Assembly (NCBI GenBank): GCA_903863315.1
Contig: CAIPBN010000707.1
Span: 1 to 22,246, forward strand
Source: an uncultured Verrucomicrobiota bacterium
GTDB taxonomy: Bacteria > Verrucomicrobiota > Verrucomicrobiia > Limisphaerales > SXTU01
DNA length: 22,246 nt
Direction of reading: 5' to 3'
The notes under the pieces were generated by a model. The model was not told the origin of the DNA and made no database searches. It saw only the letters and a program-made list of their open reading frames with translations. Positions 15,306-22,246 of the stretch are shown one piece after another. The position numbers were made by a program, and so were the translations under genes. The first letter of the stretch is position 1. Every line of letters starts with the position of its first letter.

Positions 15306-16691
15306 ATGAATCCCCCCCTCTCCCGCCGCGACGCCATTGCCCGCTTCGGTGGCGGCCTCGGCACGCTGGGCCTGCTCGCCTCGCTCCCCGGCGCGGCGTC
15401 TGCGCTGCCAAGTGCCGTGCTGCCCGCGAAGACCTTGCCCCACTTCCGCCCGCGCGCCAAGCGGGTCATCCATCTGTTCATGAACGGCGGCCCGTTCGGC
15501 CCGGACTTCTTCGACCCCAAGCCGGACCTGACCAAGTTCGCCGGGCAGCGGCCCGAGGGCGCGGACTTGCGCACCGAGCGGCCCACGGGCGGCCTGCTGC
15601 CGGTGCCGTTCAAGTTCTCCAACCACGGCAGGTCCGGCCTGCCCGTCAGCGACCTCCTCCCGCTCACCGCGCAGTTCGCCGACGACCTCTGCGTGCTGCG
15701 CAGCGTCCACACGGACAACCCGAACCACGGCCCCGCGCTGCTCCTGATGAACAACGGCACGATGACGCCGCGCGTGCCCGCGATGGGTTCGTGGTGCAGC
15801 TACGGCCTGGGCACGGAGAACGCCAACCTACCGAGCTACGTCGTGCTCTGCCCCGGCCGGCCCGTGCGGTTCTCCATCCTGTGGACGAGCGCGTTCCTGC
15901 CGTCGCAGCACGGCGGCAGCTACATCAACCACTCGAACCTCGACCCCAAGGCGATGATTCCATGGCTGCACAACCCGCGCACCGCGCCAGACGCACAGCG
16001 CAAGCAGCTCGACCTGCTGGGCGAGATGAACCGCGAGCACCTCGCCACGCGCGGCGGCGCGGACGCGGCGTTGCAGGGCCGCATCGAGGCGATGGAGACG
16101 GCCTATCGGATGCAGTTCGCGGCGACGGACGCCTTCGACATCACGCGCGAGCCGGCGGCGGTGCGCGAGACTTACGGCAAAGGGCACTTCGCGAACGGCT
16201 GTCTCATGGCGCGACGCTTGGCGGAACGCGGCGTGCGTTTCATCCAGGTCTATTACGGCAACGGCCAGCCGTGGGATACGCACTCGAATCACGACCCCGC
16301 AACGCGCAATCTCGGCAAGGACATTGACCGCCCCATCGCCGCCCTGCTCGGCGACTTGAAGCAGCGCGGCCTGCTCGAAGACACGCTGGTCGTGTGGGGC
16401 GGCGAGTTCGGGCGCACGCCGGTGAGCGAGAACGGCAACGGTCGCGACCACAACCCGCACGGCTTCTGCATGTTCCTCGCCGGCGGCGGCACGCGCGGCG
16501 GCATGAGCTACGGCGAGACCGACAACTTCGGCTTCAAGGCGGCGGAGAACCGCATGCACATCCACGACCTCCACGCCACCCTGCTGCACCTGCTGGGCGT
16601 GGATCACGAAAAGCTGACCTTCCGCTACGCCGGCCGCGACTTCCGCCTGACCGACGTGCATGGCAACGTGGCGCGGGAGATTCTGGCGTGA
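15306..16691 (+). CDS. DUF1501 domain-containing protein, probable Tat substrate
   Basis: A 461-residue protein of the DUF1501 family, which belongs to the alkaline-phosphatase/sulfatase-like fold. The N-terminus has an S6-R7-R8-D-A-I motif followed by a glycine-rich hydrophobic stretch ending near A-A-S-A-L, consistent with twin-arginine export. Family landmarks include I-H-L-F-M-N-G-G-P (about 55), H-T-D-N-P-N-H-G-P-A, Q-H-G-G-S-Y, Q-P-W-D-T-H-S-N-H, W-G-G-E-F-G-R-T-P and G-R-D-H-N-P-H-G-F. The conserved Asp/His residues in these motifs fit metal coordination as in the superfamily. It is normally partnered with DUF1549/DUF1553 proteins, as here, with one Sel1 gene in between. The enzymatic reaction has not been defined for this family as far as I know. 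The next gene is convergent, across a palindromic repeat. Confidence 0.93.
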   Translation: MNPPLSRRDAIARFGGGLGTLGLLASLPGAASALPSAVLPAKTLPHFRPRAKRVIHLFMNGGPFGPDFFDPKPDLTKFAGQRPEGADLRTERPTGGLLPVPFKFSNHGRSGLPVSDLLPLTAQFADDLCVLRSVHTDNPNHGPALLLMNNGTMTPRVPAMGSWCSYGLGTENANLPSYVVLCPGRPVRFSILWTSAFLPSQHGGSYINHSNLDPKAMIPWLHNPRTAPDAQRKQLDLLGEMNREHLATRGGADAALQGRIEAMETAYRMQFAATDAFDITREPAAVRETYGKGHFANGCLMARRLAERGVRFIQVYYGNGQPWDTHSNHDPATRNLGKDIDRPIAALLGDLKQRGLLEDTLVVWGGEFGRTPVSENGNGRDHNPHGFCMFLAGGGTRGGMSYGETDNFGFKAAENRMHIHDLHATLLHLLGVDHEKLTFRYAGRDFRLTDVHGNVAREILA

Positions 16692-16697
16692 GCTGTT

Positions 16698-16771
16698 GCG
16701 GAGCGCCGGTGTTCGACCCGGCGCGCTGAGATCCCGAGAGGTTCAAGCCGGTTTGGAAACCGGCGCTCCGC
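16698..16771. repeat. Palindromic intergenic repeat with two internal hairpins
   Basis: Perfect 13-base outer arms: GCGGAGCGCCGGT (16698-16710) and ACCGGCGCTCCGC (16759-16771). Each half can also fold by itself: CGCCGG with CCGGCG on the left, and CCGGTTT-GG-AAACCGG (16748-16763) on the right. It occupies nearly the whole 86-base gap between the convergent DUF1501 and Uma2 genes. It may act as a bidirectional transcription block, but there is no U-tract. Confidence 0.75.
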
Positions 16772-16777
16772 GGAGGA

Positions 16778-17353
16778 CTATCGCTGGAACAACGCGGCGA
16801 CGTTGACCTGAATCGACGGCAATGCGGCGCACACCGCCACGCCTTCGATGCCCACCACGGTGACTTCGCGATACTCGCCGCCCTCAGGACGTCGATGGAT
16901 TTCGATCTGCCGCTCCGGCACGAGGACAATCCAAAACTCTTTCACGCCCGCCTCGGCGTAGATGCCCGCCTTCTGCCGGTCGAACTCATGACTGGTCACA
17001 GCGATTTCAACAGCAAACTCGGCGGTGATGGGATGATGGTCGCTAAATTGATCGTTGTTTCCAGCAACAACCGCGATGTCAGGCTCCGGCTCTGAATCAC
17101 CAATGACGATGGGCTGCTCGGATTGCACCCAATAAGGGGAGCGGGCAAGCGCCTCTTGGATTCTTTGGAGTAATCGCTGGAGAATCCAGCGATGGAGGGG
17201 TGACTTGGGCATTTTGTTGAAAACAAATCCCCGCAGCAACTCCGTCCTCTCAGGGATCAGCCCCATGTCACCAAGCGCGTGATAGGCCGCAACACTCAAG
17301 GGGTGCAGTTGCGCACGTGGCTGGGGGGAATCAAGGAGATGCGGCAGACTCAT
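16778..17353 (-). CDS. Uma2 family (DUF820) putative restriction-endonuclease-like protein
   Basis: A 191-residue protein of the Uma2 family, which has a PD-(D/E)XK nuclease-like fold and is strongly expanded in cyanobacteria and the PVC group. Visible landmarks are E38-L-L-R-G-F-V-F-N-K-M, then E88-P-E-P-D92-I-A-V-V. Next come V-E116-I-A-V-T-S-H-E-F-D-R-Q-K128 and Y-A-E-A-G-V-K-E-F-W-I-V. The Asp92 / Glu116 / Lys128 set fits the expected catalytic D-(D/E)-x-K arrangement, so it looks intact. Cellular function of the family is unclear. It is divergent from the ABC ATPase gene (132-base spacer) and convergent with DUF1501. A TATAAA-like box about 17 bases before the ATG could be part of its promoter, but no good -35 was found. 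Confidence 0.9.
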   Translation of the reverse strand: MSLPHLLDSPQPRAQLHPLSVAAYHALGDMGLIPERTELLRGFVFNKMPKSPLHRWILQRLLQRIQEALARSPYWVQSEQPIVIGDSEPEPDIAVVAGNNDQFSDHHPITAEFAVEIAVTSHEFDRQKAGIYAEAGVKEFWIVLVPERQIEIHRRPEGGEYREVTVVGIEGVAVCAALPSIQVNVAALFQR

Positions 17354-17485
17354 GCGACGGGGTGGCCTTTATATGTCTGTGCCTGAACGTAGCGACCGCG
17401 CAGCTCGCTGGCAAACCATGATTCAGCGAAAAGGCTTTGATGCCAGCCAGCCTTGAGGTTCCCTTCCGCACATTCGGAATCATTT

Positions 17486-18487
17486 ATGCCCGCGATCGAA
17501 GTCCACGGCCTGACGAAGGCTTTCCGCACTTACAAGAAGCAGCCCGGTTTCCGGGGTGCGGTGCGCGGGCTGTTCAAGCGCGAGTATGAGCAGACGCTCG
17601 CGGCACGCGAGGTGAGCTTCAAGGTCGAGGAGGGCGAGTTGGTCGGCTTCCTGGGGCCGAACGGCGCAGGCAAGACAACGACGCTCAAGATGCTCGCGGG
17701 CCTGCTCTATCCCACGAGCGGCACGGCCAACGTGCTCGGTTTTGTGCCTTGGGAACGTGCGGACGGTTATCGCCGGCAGTTCGCGCTGCTGCTGGGACAG
17801 AAAAACCAGCTTTGGTGGGATTTGCCCGCTCGCGAGTCGCTGGAGTTGAACGCGAAGATTTACGGCATCGAGCGCGGCGTGTTCGAGCGGACGGTCAGCG
17901 AGTTGACCGAACTGCTCGATGTGAAAGACAAGCTCAACGTCATGGTGCGCGAGCTGTCCCTCGGCGAGCGCATGAAGATGGAGCTGACTGCCGCGCTGCT
18001 GCATCAGCCCAAGGTGCTCTTCCTCGACGAGCCAACCATTGGTCTGGATGTGGTGTCGCAGAAAAAAGTCCGCGAGTTTCTCCGTCATCACAACGCCACG
18101 CGCAAGACGACGATCCTGCTCACGAGCCATTACATGACGGACATCCAGGAATTGTGCCAGCGCGTCATCATCATCGACAAAGGCACGATTTTCTTTGATG
18201 GCCGGCTCACCGAAGTGATTGACCGCTTCGCCGACTTCAAGCTGGTGACCATCGAGTGCGATCCCGGCACTGAGTGTTCCGCAGCGACGCTCGCGCAGTA
18301 TGGCGAGGTAGTGGAACGCACCACCGGCTCCGTGAAGCTCAAGGTGAAGCGCGATCGCGTGGTGGCGGTCTGCAAGGCGCTCTTTGACGCGCTGCCCGTG
18401 CGGGACATCGACATCCAAGAGGTGCCCATTGAGGACATCATCCGGGAGTTGTTTGCGCGCAAAGACGCCTCCGGCAAGGCGGCCTGA
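17486..18487 (+). CDS. ABC transporter ATP-binding protein (ABC-2 type exporter, COG4586-like)
   Basis: A 333-residue ATPase. The ATG at 17486 begins the family-typical M-P-A-I-E-V-x-G-L-T-K-A-F; a TTG at 17453 would only add 11 residues. All nucleotide-binding elements are intact: Walker A G57-P-N-G-A-G-K-T-T65, Q-loop near Q105, signature L157-S-L-G-E-R-M, Walker B V-L-F-L-D181-E182-P-T and switch H215. The insert between beta-strands (Y-K-K-Q-P-G-F-R-G-A-V-R-G-L-F) and G-Q-K-N-Q-L-W-W-D-L-P are features of the ATPase that normally works with two ABC-2-type permeases. No permease gene is adjacent: the next gene is convergent. It may serve permeases encoded elsewhere. Substrate is unknown. 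Confidence 0.93.
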   Translation: MPAIEVHGLTKAFRTYKKQPGFRGAVRGLFKREYEQTLAAREVSFKVEEGELVGFLGPNGAGKTTTLKMLAGLLYPTSGTANVLGFVPWERADGYRRQFALLLGQKNQLWWDLPARESLELNAKIYGIERGVFERTVSELTELLDVKDKLNVMVRELSLGERMKMELTAALLHQPKVLFLDEPTIGLDVVSQKKVREFLRHHNATRKTTILLTSHYMTDIQELCQRVIIIDKGTIFFDGRLTEVIDRFADFKLVTIECDPGTECSAATLAQYGEVVERTTGSVKLKVKRDRVVAVCKALFDALPVRDIDIQEVPIEDIIRELFARKDASGKAA

Positions 18488-18522
18488 ACATTCGTCAGCG
18501 ACCAGCGCAGGCGCAGGCTGGC

Positions 18523-19527
18523 TTACTTGGCCGAAGCCCGGGACTTGTCGCTGAGGGAGCCAAGGAACGCGACGATGGCCTTGATTTCGTCATCCTTCAG
18601 CTCCTTGCCGAGCTGGAGCCAAGCCATCTTCTTCACGGCCTCAGGCAGTGTGGCGATCTTGCCGTCGTGGAAATAAGGCGCGGTGAGGGCGATGTTGCGG
18701 AGCGTGGGCACCTTGAATTTGAACTTGTCGTCATTGTCCTTGGTGACATCGAAGCGGCCCATGTCGCTGGTGTTCTCGTAAGGATTCACCAGCCCGACCT
18801 TCATATACATTCCGCCGCCGATCAGGGGTCCCGTGTGGCAGGTGGTGCAGCCGGTGGTCAGGAAAAGGTTCGCGCCCTTGAGTTCCAAAGCGCTCAACGC
18901 CTTGTCACTGCCCTTCAGGAAGTCATCAAACCGATCGCGCGTGATCAGGGTCCGCTCAAAGGCGGCAATGGCCTGGGCGATGTTCTCGTAGGAGATTTTG
19001 GCTCCCGCCCCTGAAAAGGCCTTGTCGAACAACGGAGGGTAATCTGTGGCGGCCCCAAGCTTTTTCACGACCTCCACCTCACTCGGCATGGCCATCTCGC
19101 CGGGGTTGAGGATCGGGCCCTTGGCCTGCGCGACCAGGTCGGCGGCCCGGCCATCCCAGAACTGCGCCAGTTGCAGGCCGGCGTTCAGCACGGTGGGGGA
19201 ATTCCGGCCGCCGCGCTTGCCAAAGGCACCGGGAGAAGTCGCCTCATTGTCCACCCCGCCGCCCTTGCCCTCGACGTTGTGGCAGGAGTTGCAGGACTGT
19301 GAGTTATTGGTTGAAAGGCGCTTGTCCAGAAAGAGCTTCTTGCCCAGGGCCACCAACGCCGGCGTGTCTTTCTCCGCACCTGGCATTTTCGCCGGCAGGG
19401 GTTCAATCAGGGCACCCTTGGCGGCCTGCCGCACCTCAGCGGGAGTCTGTGCAGTCAACGGAGTGGGCAGCGAGACAAGCACAGCTGCGAGGGCGACGGT
19501 GGTGACGAGCGGGTTCATGTTGGTCAT
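18523..19527 (-). CDS. Di-haem cytochrome c peroxidase (CcpA/MauG family)
   Basis: A periplasmic protein of 334 residues with an N-terminal signal peptide (hydrophobic to about residue 25, L-T-A-Q). Two c-type haem sites are present: C79-N-S-C-H83 in the N-terminal domain and C227-T-T-C-H231 in the C-terminal domain. Family signatures include L-G-K-K-L-F-L-D-x-R-L-S, F-W-D-G-R-A, G-P-I-L-N-P-x-E-M, P-T-L-R-N-I-A-L-T-A-P-Y-F-H-D-G and M301-A-x-L-Q-L-G, where the methionine may be an axial ligand. Known relatives reduce H2O2 to water with electrons from small cytochromes; some are modified oxidases instead. Starts at 19527 or 19518 are both possible and neither has a clear Shine-Dalgarno sequence. 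It is downstream of the porin gene but behind that gene's terminator, so it is probably transcribed separately. Confidence 0.95.
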   Translation of the reverse strand: MTNMNPLVTTVALAAVLVSLPTPLTAQTPAEVRQAAKGALIEPLPAKMPGAEKDTPALVALGKKLFLDKRLSTNNSQSCNSCHNVEGKGGGVDNEATSPGAFGKRGGRNSPTVLNAGLQLAQFWDGRAADLVAQAKGPILNPGEMAMPSEVEVVKKLGAATDYPPLFDKAFSGAGAKISYENIAQAIAAFERTLITRDRFDDFLKGSDKALSALELKGANLFLTTGCTTCHTGPLIGGGMYMKVGLVNPYENTSDMGRFDVTKDNDDKFKFKVPTLRNIALTAPYFHDGKIATLPEAVKKMAWLQLGKELKDDEIKAIVAFLGSLSDKSRASAK

Positions 19528-19562
19528 TGAATCAAATTTTCGTGGGTGTTCAGACGTTCAGT

Positions 19563-19581
19563 GCTCCGAATCATTCGGAGC
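19563..19581. promoter_or_regulatory. Palindrome upstream of the cytochrome c peroxidase gene
   Basis: GCTCCGAA (19563-19570) and TTCGGAGC (19574-19581) form a perfect 8-base inverted repeat around TCA. It lies 36-54 bases upstream of the peroxidase start codon, a suitable place for an operator of a redox- or peroxide-sensing regulator. A -35/-10 pair could not be confidently placed, so a hairpin in the leader is an alternative. Confidence 0.5.
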
Positions 19582-19658
19582 GAGCGCGAAAAAGTGGCGC
19601 GAGCATGAGGAAAAGCAAATGGGAATCTCTCCACGGTTTTTGATCCGATGCGGACAAG

Positions 19659-19688
19659 AAAAAACCCCTTCCGGTTGCCCGGAAGGGG
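19659..19688 (-). terminator. Intrinsic terminator of the porin gene
   Basis: On the minus strand, a perfect 10-base-pair stem (CCCCTTCCGG / CCGGAAGGGG) with a GCAA tetraloop is followed directly by six Us (plus-strand As 19659-19664). It starts 24 bases after the porin stop codon. This is the strongest rho-independent terminator in the window. Confidence 0.93.
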
Positions 19689-19695
19689 TGTGTCA

Positions 19696-19710
19696 CTGAG
19701 CGAGGCTCAG
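19696..19710 (-). other. Small hairpin just after the porin stop codon
   Basis: CTGAGC-GAG-GCTCAG forms a six-base-pair stem with a three-base loop, lying between the porin stop (19712-19714) and the terminator stem. It may add 3'-end stability to the mRNA. Confidence 0.5.
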
Positions 19711-19711
19711 A

Positions 19712-20932
19712 TTAGAACTTGTAGATCAGATTCAGCGCGACCAAGTGGGAGTTGTTATTGCCACCGGCGACCGCACCGTTGTTGACGTTGCCCGGCATGT
19801 TGCGGTTGCCGCTCAGGTCGTGATCCCAGCGATACTCAAGGCGGCTGATGACGTTGGCCCAGAGCTGATAGTCGGCCGTGATGGTGGTGGCCAAGATCTC
19901 AGCCGTGTTGTCCTTGCCGAGGTTCGTGCCCGCCACAAACGCACCGCCGAGCCCAACGGCACCACCAGCGGCAGCGCTGTTGTTGTCGAAGTATTCAACA
20001 CGCGTGTTGATCTTCAGCTTTTCGATGCCCACGTTGTTGAACGAGGCATAGCCAGCAATGGCCGTGGTATCAGCGGCGCGATCGGTGCGCAGGATATCCA
20101 GTGCGGCACCAGTCTTGATCGTCTCCCAAGGAGTGGGGATGGTGGCGCTCACGTGGATGTTCTGGGTCTCAGCGGCCAGACCAGCGGCGGCAGCCGTGGC
20201 ACCGTCAACGACACCAGCGTTAAGGACAGCACCCTTCAGGAAGCCCCAACTGTCGGGGGCGGTCAGGCTGACAGCCGCGAGGTAGGTCTTCTGGGATTGA
20301 ACGCCATTGGCGCGACGCAGAGTCAAGCCAGTGTTCTGCACGTTGGCAACACCAGCGGTGGCGGTGAAGCCGTCGCAAACCTTGTAGGTCGCCACGACGC
20401 CTTCATGCTGGAAGGGGCCAAAGGTGTAGGCGTAGCTGCGGCTGTAGTTGGGGTTGTCAGGGCTGTTGTTGCCTTCGTAACCGATGATGGTGTTGAAGGT
20501 GCCGACCTTGAGCGTCAAACCATTGCCGACGGGGACGTTCAAGGCGATGTAGCCCTGAGCGAGGGAGATGCTGCCCGAGCCACCAGCGCCAATGGCGTTG
20601 CCGAGGACGGTCGCATCCGGACCCATCCAGAGCTCGGCCACGTAACCAGCGGACCACTCGCTCTCATCCAGCGGCTTGCTGATGGTGAGCTGGATCACAT
20701 CCAAGTTGAAACCATCACCCTTGCCGGCGAGATAGGAAGAACCGGCACCAGCGGCGAAGCCAGTGGATTGACCGGGATTCCAGTGAGCCGAGGTGCTGAC
20801 ATAGCCACTGATCTGAGTGGAAGAGACGGCCGTGAGAACCTGATTCGACGGCTTTTCTTCCGCTTGAGCAACCGCGCCGAAGCTGATCACGCCTGCGGCG
20901 GCCAGCCCGAGTGTCCATTGATTGACTTTCAT
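19712..20932 (-). CDS. Outer-membrane beta-barrel porin (OmpL-like, BBP2-type)
   Basis: A 406-residue protein. The ATG at 20932 is chosen because it follows AGGAGG and gives a standard signal peptide (M-K-V-N-Q-W-T-L-G-L-A-A-A-G ... A-V-A-Q-A-E); an in-frame ATG at 21067 lies at the promoter -35. The mature part alternates polar and aromatic residues in strand-like blocks, with glycine/asparagine-rich loops. Examples are I-S-G-Y-V-S-T-S-A-H-W-N, V-G-T-F-N-T-I-I-G-Y-E, Y-S-R-S-Y-A-Y-T-F-G-P-F-Q-H-E-G and R-L-E-Y-R-W-D-H-D. It ends with L-I-Y-K-F, a C-terminal phenylalanine as recognised by the BAM machinery. These features match the putative beta-barrel porin-2 family. The gene has its own promoter, a leader palindrome and a strong terminator, suggesting abundant monocistronic expression. 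Substrate is unknown. Confidence 0.88.
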   Translation of the reverse strand: MKVNQWTLGLAAAGVISFGAVAQAEEKPSNQVLTAVSSTQISGYVSTSAHWNPGQSTGFAAGAGSSYLAGKGDGFNLDVIQLTISKPLDESEWSAGYVAELWMGPDATVLGNAIGAGGSGSISLAQGYIALNVPVGNGLTLKVGTFNTIIGYEGNNSPDNPNYSRSYAYTFGPFQHEGVVATYKVCDGFTATAGVANVQNTGLTLRRANGVQSQKTYLAAVSLTAPDSWGFLKGAVLNAGVVDGATAAAAGLAAETQNIHVSATIPTPWETIKTGAALDILRTDRAADTTAIAGYASFNNVGIEKLKINTRVEYFDNNSAAAGGAVGLGGAFVAGTNLGKDNTAEILATTITADYQLWANVISRLEYRWDHDLSGNRNMPGNVNNGAVAGGNNNSHLVALNLIYKF

Positions 20933-20943
20933 GTTGTCTTGTT

Positions 20944-20949
20944 CCTCCT
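20944..20949 (-). promoter_or_regulatory. Shine-Dalgarno sequence of the porin gene
   Basis: AGGAGG on the minus strand, 11 bases before the ATG at 20932. It fixes the start of the porin and stands out because nearly every other gene here lacks a recognisable Shine-Dalgarno sequence. Confidence 0.8.
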
Positions 20950-20988
20950 GCGAGTTGTTGACTGTTTGGTTACTTTTTTCGTTTTGCT

Positions 20989-21013
20989 TGCGAACAAAAC
21001 CGGTTTGTTCGCA
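20989..21013. promoter_or_regulatory. Palindrome in the porin leader, possible operator or mRNA hairpin
   Basis: Perfect 10-base arms TGCGAACAAA (20989-20998) and TTTGTTCGCA (21004-21013) flank the 5-base centre ACCGG. It lies about 20-45 bases downstream of the expected porin transcription start and well upstream of its Shine-Dalgarno. A repressor site and a 5' stabilising hairpin are both possible. Confidence 0.65.
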
Positions 21014-21039
21014 CACCAAAAACGGTGCATTTCCTGCGG

Positions 21040-21067
21040 ATAATAGCGAAGAGCCGGATCGTGACAA
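21040..21067 (-). promoter_or_regulatory. Sigma-70-type promoter of the porin gene
   Basis: On the minus strand TTGTCA (21067-21062) and TATTAT (21045-21040) are each one base from consensus and are separated by 16 bases. Transcription should begin near 21033 and give a leader of about 100 bases before the ATG. The site lies in the 159-base spacer between the divergent porin and larE genes. Confidence 0.72.
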
Positions 21068-21091
21068 CAGTTTTTTTAGAAATTAGGAGGC

Positions 21092-22051
<960 letters not shown>

Positions 22052-22109
22052 GCCCCCCCGGTTCAACTCACCTTGGCGAACCGCGCTCGCCTCCTGCCAC
22101 CAGCCTCGC

Positions 22110-22164
22110 TAGTGTAGTGTCCCACAAATAGCTACACACTGGTTTGTCGGGGTAGCGTGGAGGC
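22110..22164. mobile_element. Possible left end of an IS630-like insertion sequence
   Basis: Just before the truncated reading frame at 22165 lie a TA (22110-22111), a doubled AGTGT, and the short inverted repeat GTGTAG (22112-22117) / CTACAC (22132-22137). IS630/Tc1-type elements insert at TA and carry terminal repeats. The right end is outside the window, so the boundary is tentative. In 22052-22109 nothing was recognised. Confidence 0.35.
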
Positions 22165-22246
22165 ATGCCTCGCAAAACCCCGCCTCTCAGCCTTGATGCT
22201 TCCGCGCTTGAGCGACTTGAACAGTGGTCGGTCGCCGGTTCCACTC
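22165..22246 (+). CDS. N-terminal fragment of a possible IS630-type transposase
   Basis: An open frame starting at ATG 22165, one base after GGAGG, and running off the window end. The 27 visible residues (M-P-R-K-T-P-P-L-S-L, then A-L-E-R-L-E-Q-W-S-V-A-G-S-T) resemble the start of IS630 family transposases. In those, a short basic leader and 'L-x-x-L-x-x-W-x-x-x-x-x-T' helix precede the helix-turn-helix. The catalytic DDE region is not visible, so another helix-turn-helix protein cannot be excluded. Confidence 0.5.
   Translation, partial: MPRKTPPLSLDASALERLEQWSVAGST

Noticed and set aside
18488..18522. Possible hairpin (CCAGC...GCTGG) between the convergent ABC and peroxidase genes
   Set aside because: Only a five-base stem with a 10-base loop and no U-tract; not enough for a terminator call.
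20933..21067. Upstream start of the porin at 21067
   Set aside because: Would place the start codon in the promoter -35; the ATG at 20932 has a Shine-Dalgarno sequence and signal peptide.

Overview
This window looks like a chromosomal piece of a high-GC member of the Verrucomicrobiota (or the wider PVC group). The taxonomic inference rests on gene content. There are three short pseudopilin-like proteins with an A|FTLIE-type cleavage site and a C-terminal H-X9-DG motif. There is also a DUF1549/DUF1553 protein, a DUF1501 protein, an FG-GAP/VCBS repeat protein and a PQQ/cytochrome c fusion enzyme, and several intergenic inverted repeats of the kind common in that group. No rRNA or tRNA gene, CRISPR array, phage module or restriction system was seen. 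No gene-free stretch exceeds 300 bases.

Layout. (1) 1-4653, plus strand: the tail of an amidohydrolase, then a 1230-residue exported fusion protein (TIM barrel, LamG, PQQ propeller with embedded cytochrome c), whose stop codon overlaps the start of an H-X9-DG pseudopilin. (2) 4814-8741, minus strand: two overlapping paralogous pseudopilins, a small membrane-anchored protein, parB, and peptide deformylase. (3) 8910-16691, plus strand: an exported block of FG-GAP repeat protein, DUF1549/DUF1553 protein, a 14-repeat Sel1 protein and a DUF1501 protein. (4) 16778-18487: a Uma2-type nuclease-like gene, divergent from an ABC ATPase that has no permease beside it. (5) 18523-20932, minus strand: a di-haem cytochrome c peroxidase and a beta-barrel porin with a clear promoter, leader palindrome, Shine-Dalgarno and terminator. 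(6) 21092-22246: a three-cysteine LarE, then the start of what may be an IS630-like transposase.

Working together. Most products are predicted to be exported: periplasmic or outer-membrane redox enzymes (PQQ/cyt c, CcpA-type peroxidase), a porin, pseudopilins and the DUF1549/1501 pair. This fits a heterotroph with a large envelope proteome. parB and def are housekeeping.

The most unusual features are the multidomain PQQ fusion and a heptanucleotide repeat inserted in frame in the DUF1549 gene. At least five different inverted-repeat elements occupy gene borders, one of them apparently contributing to a signal peptide. The porin leader carries a palindrome. LarE has a serine/proline-rich insertion. 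I see no convincing new multi-gene defence or biosynthetic system; the best candidate for an undescribed functional unit is the PQQ fusion with its coupled pseudopilin.
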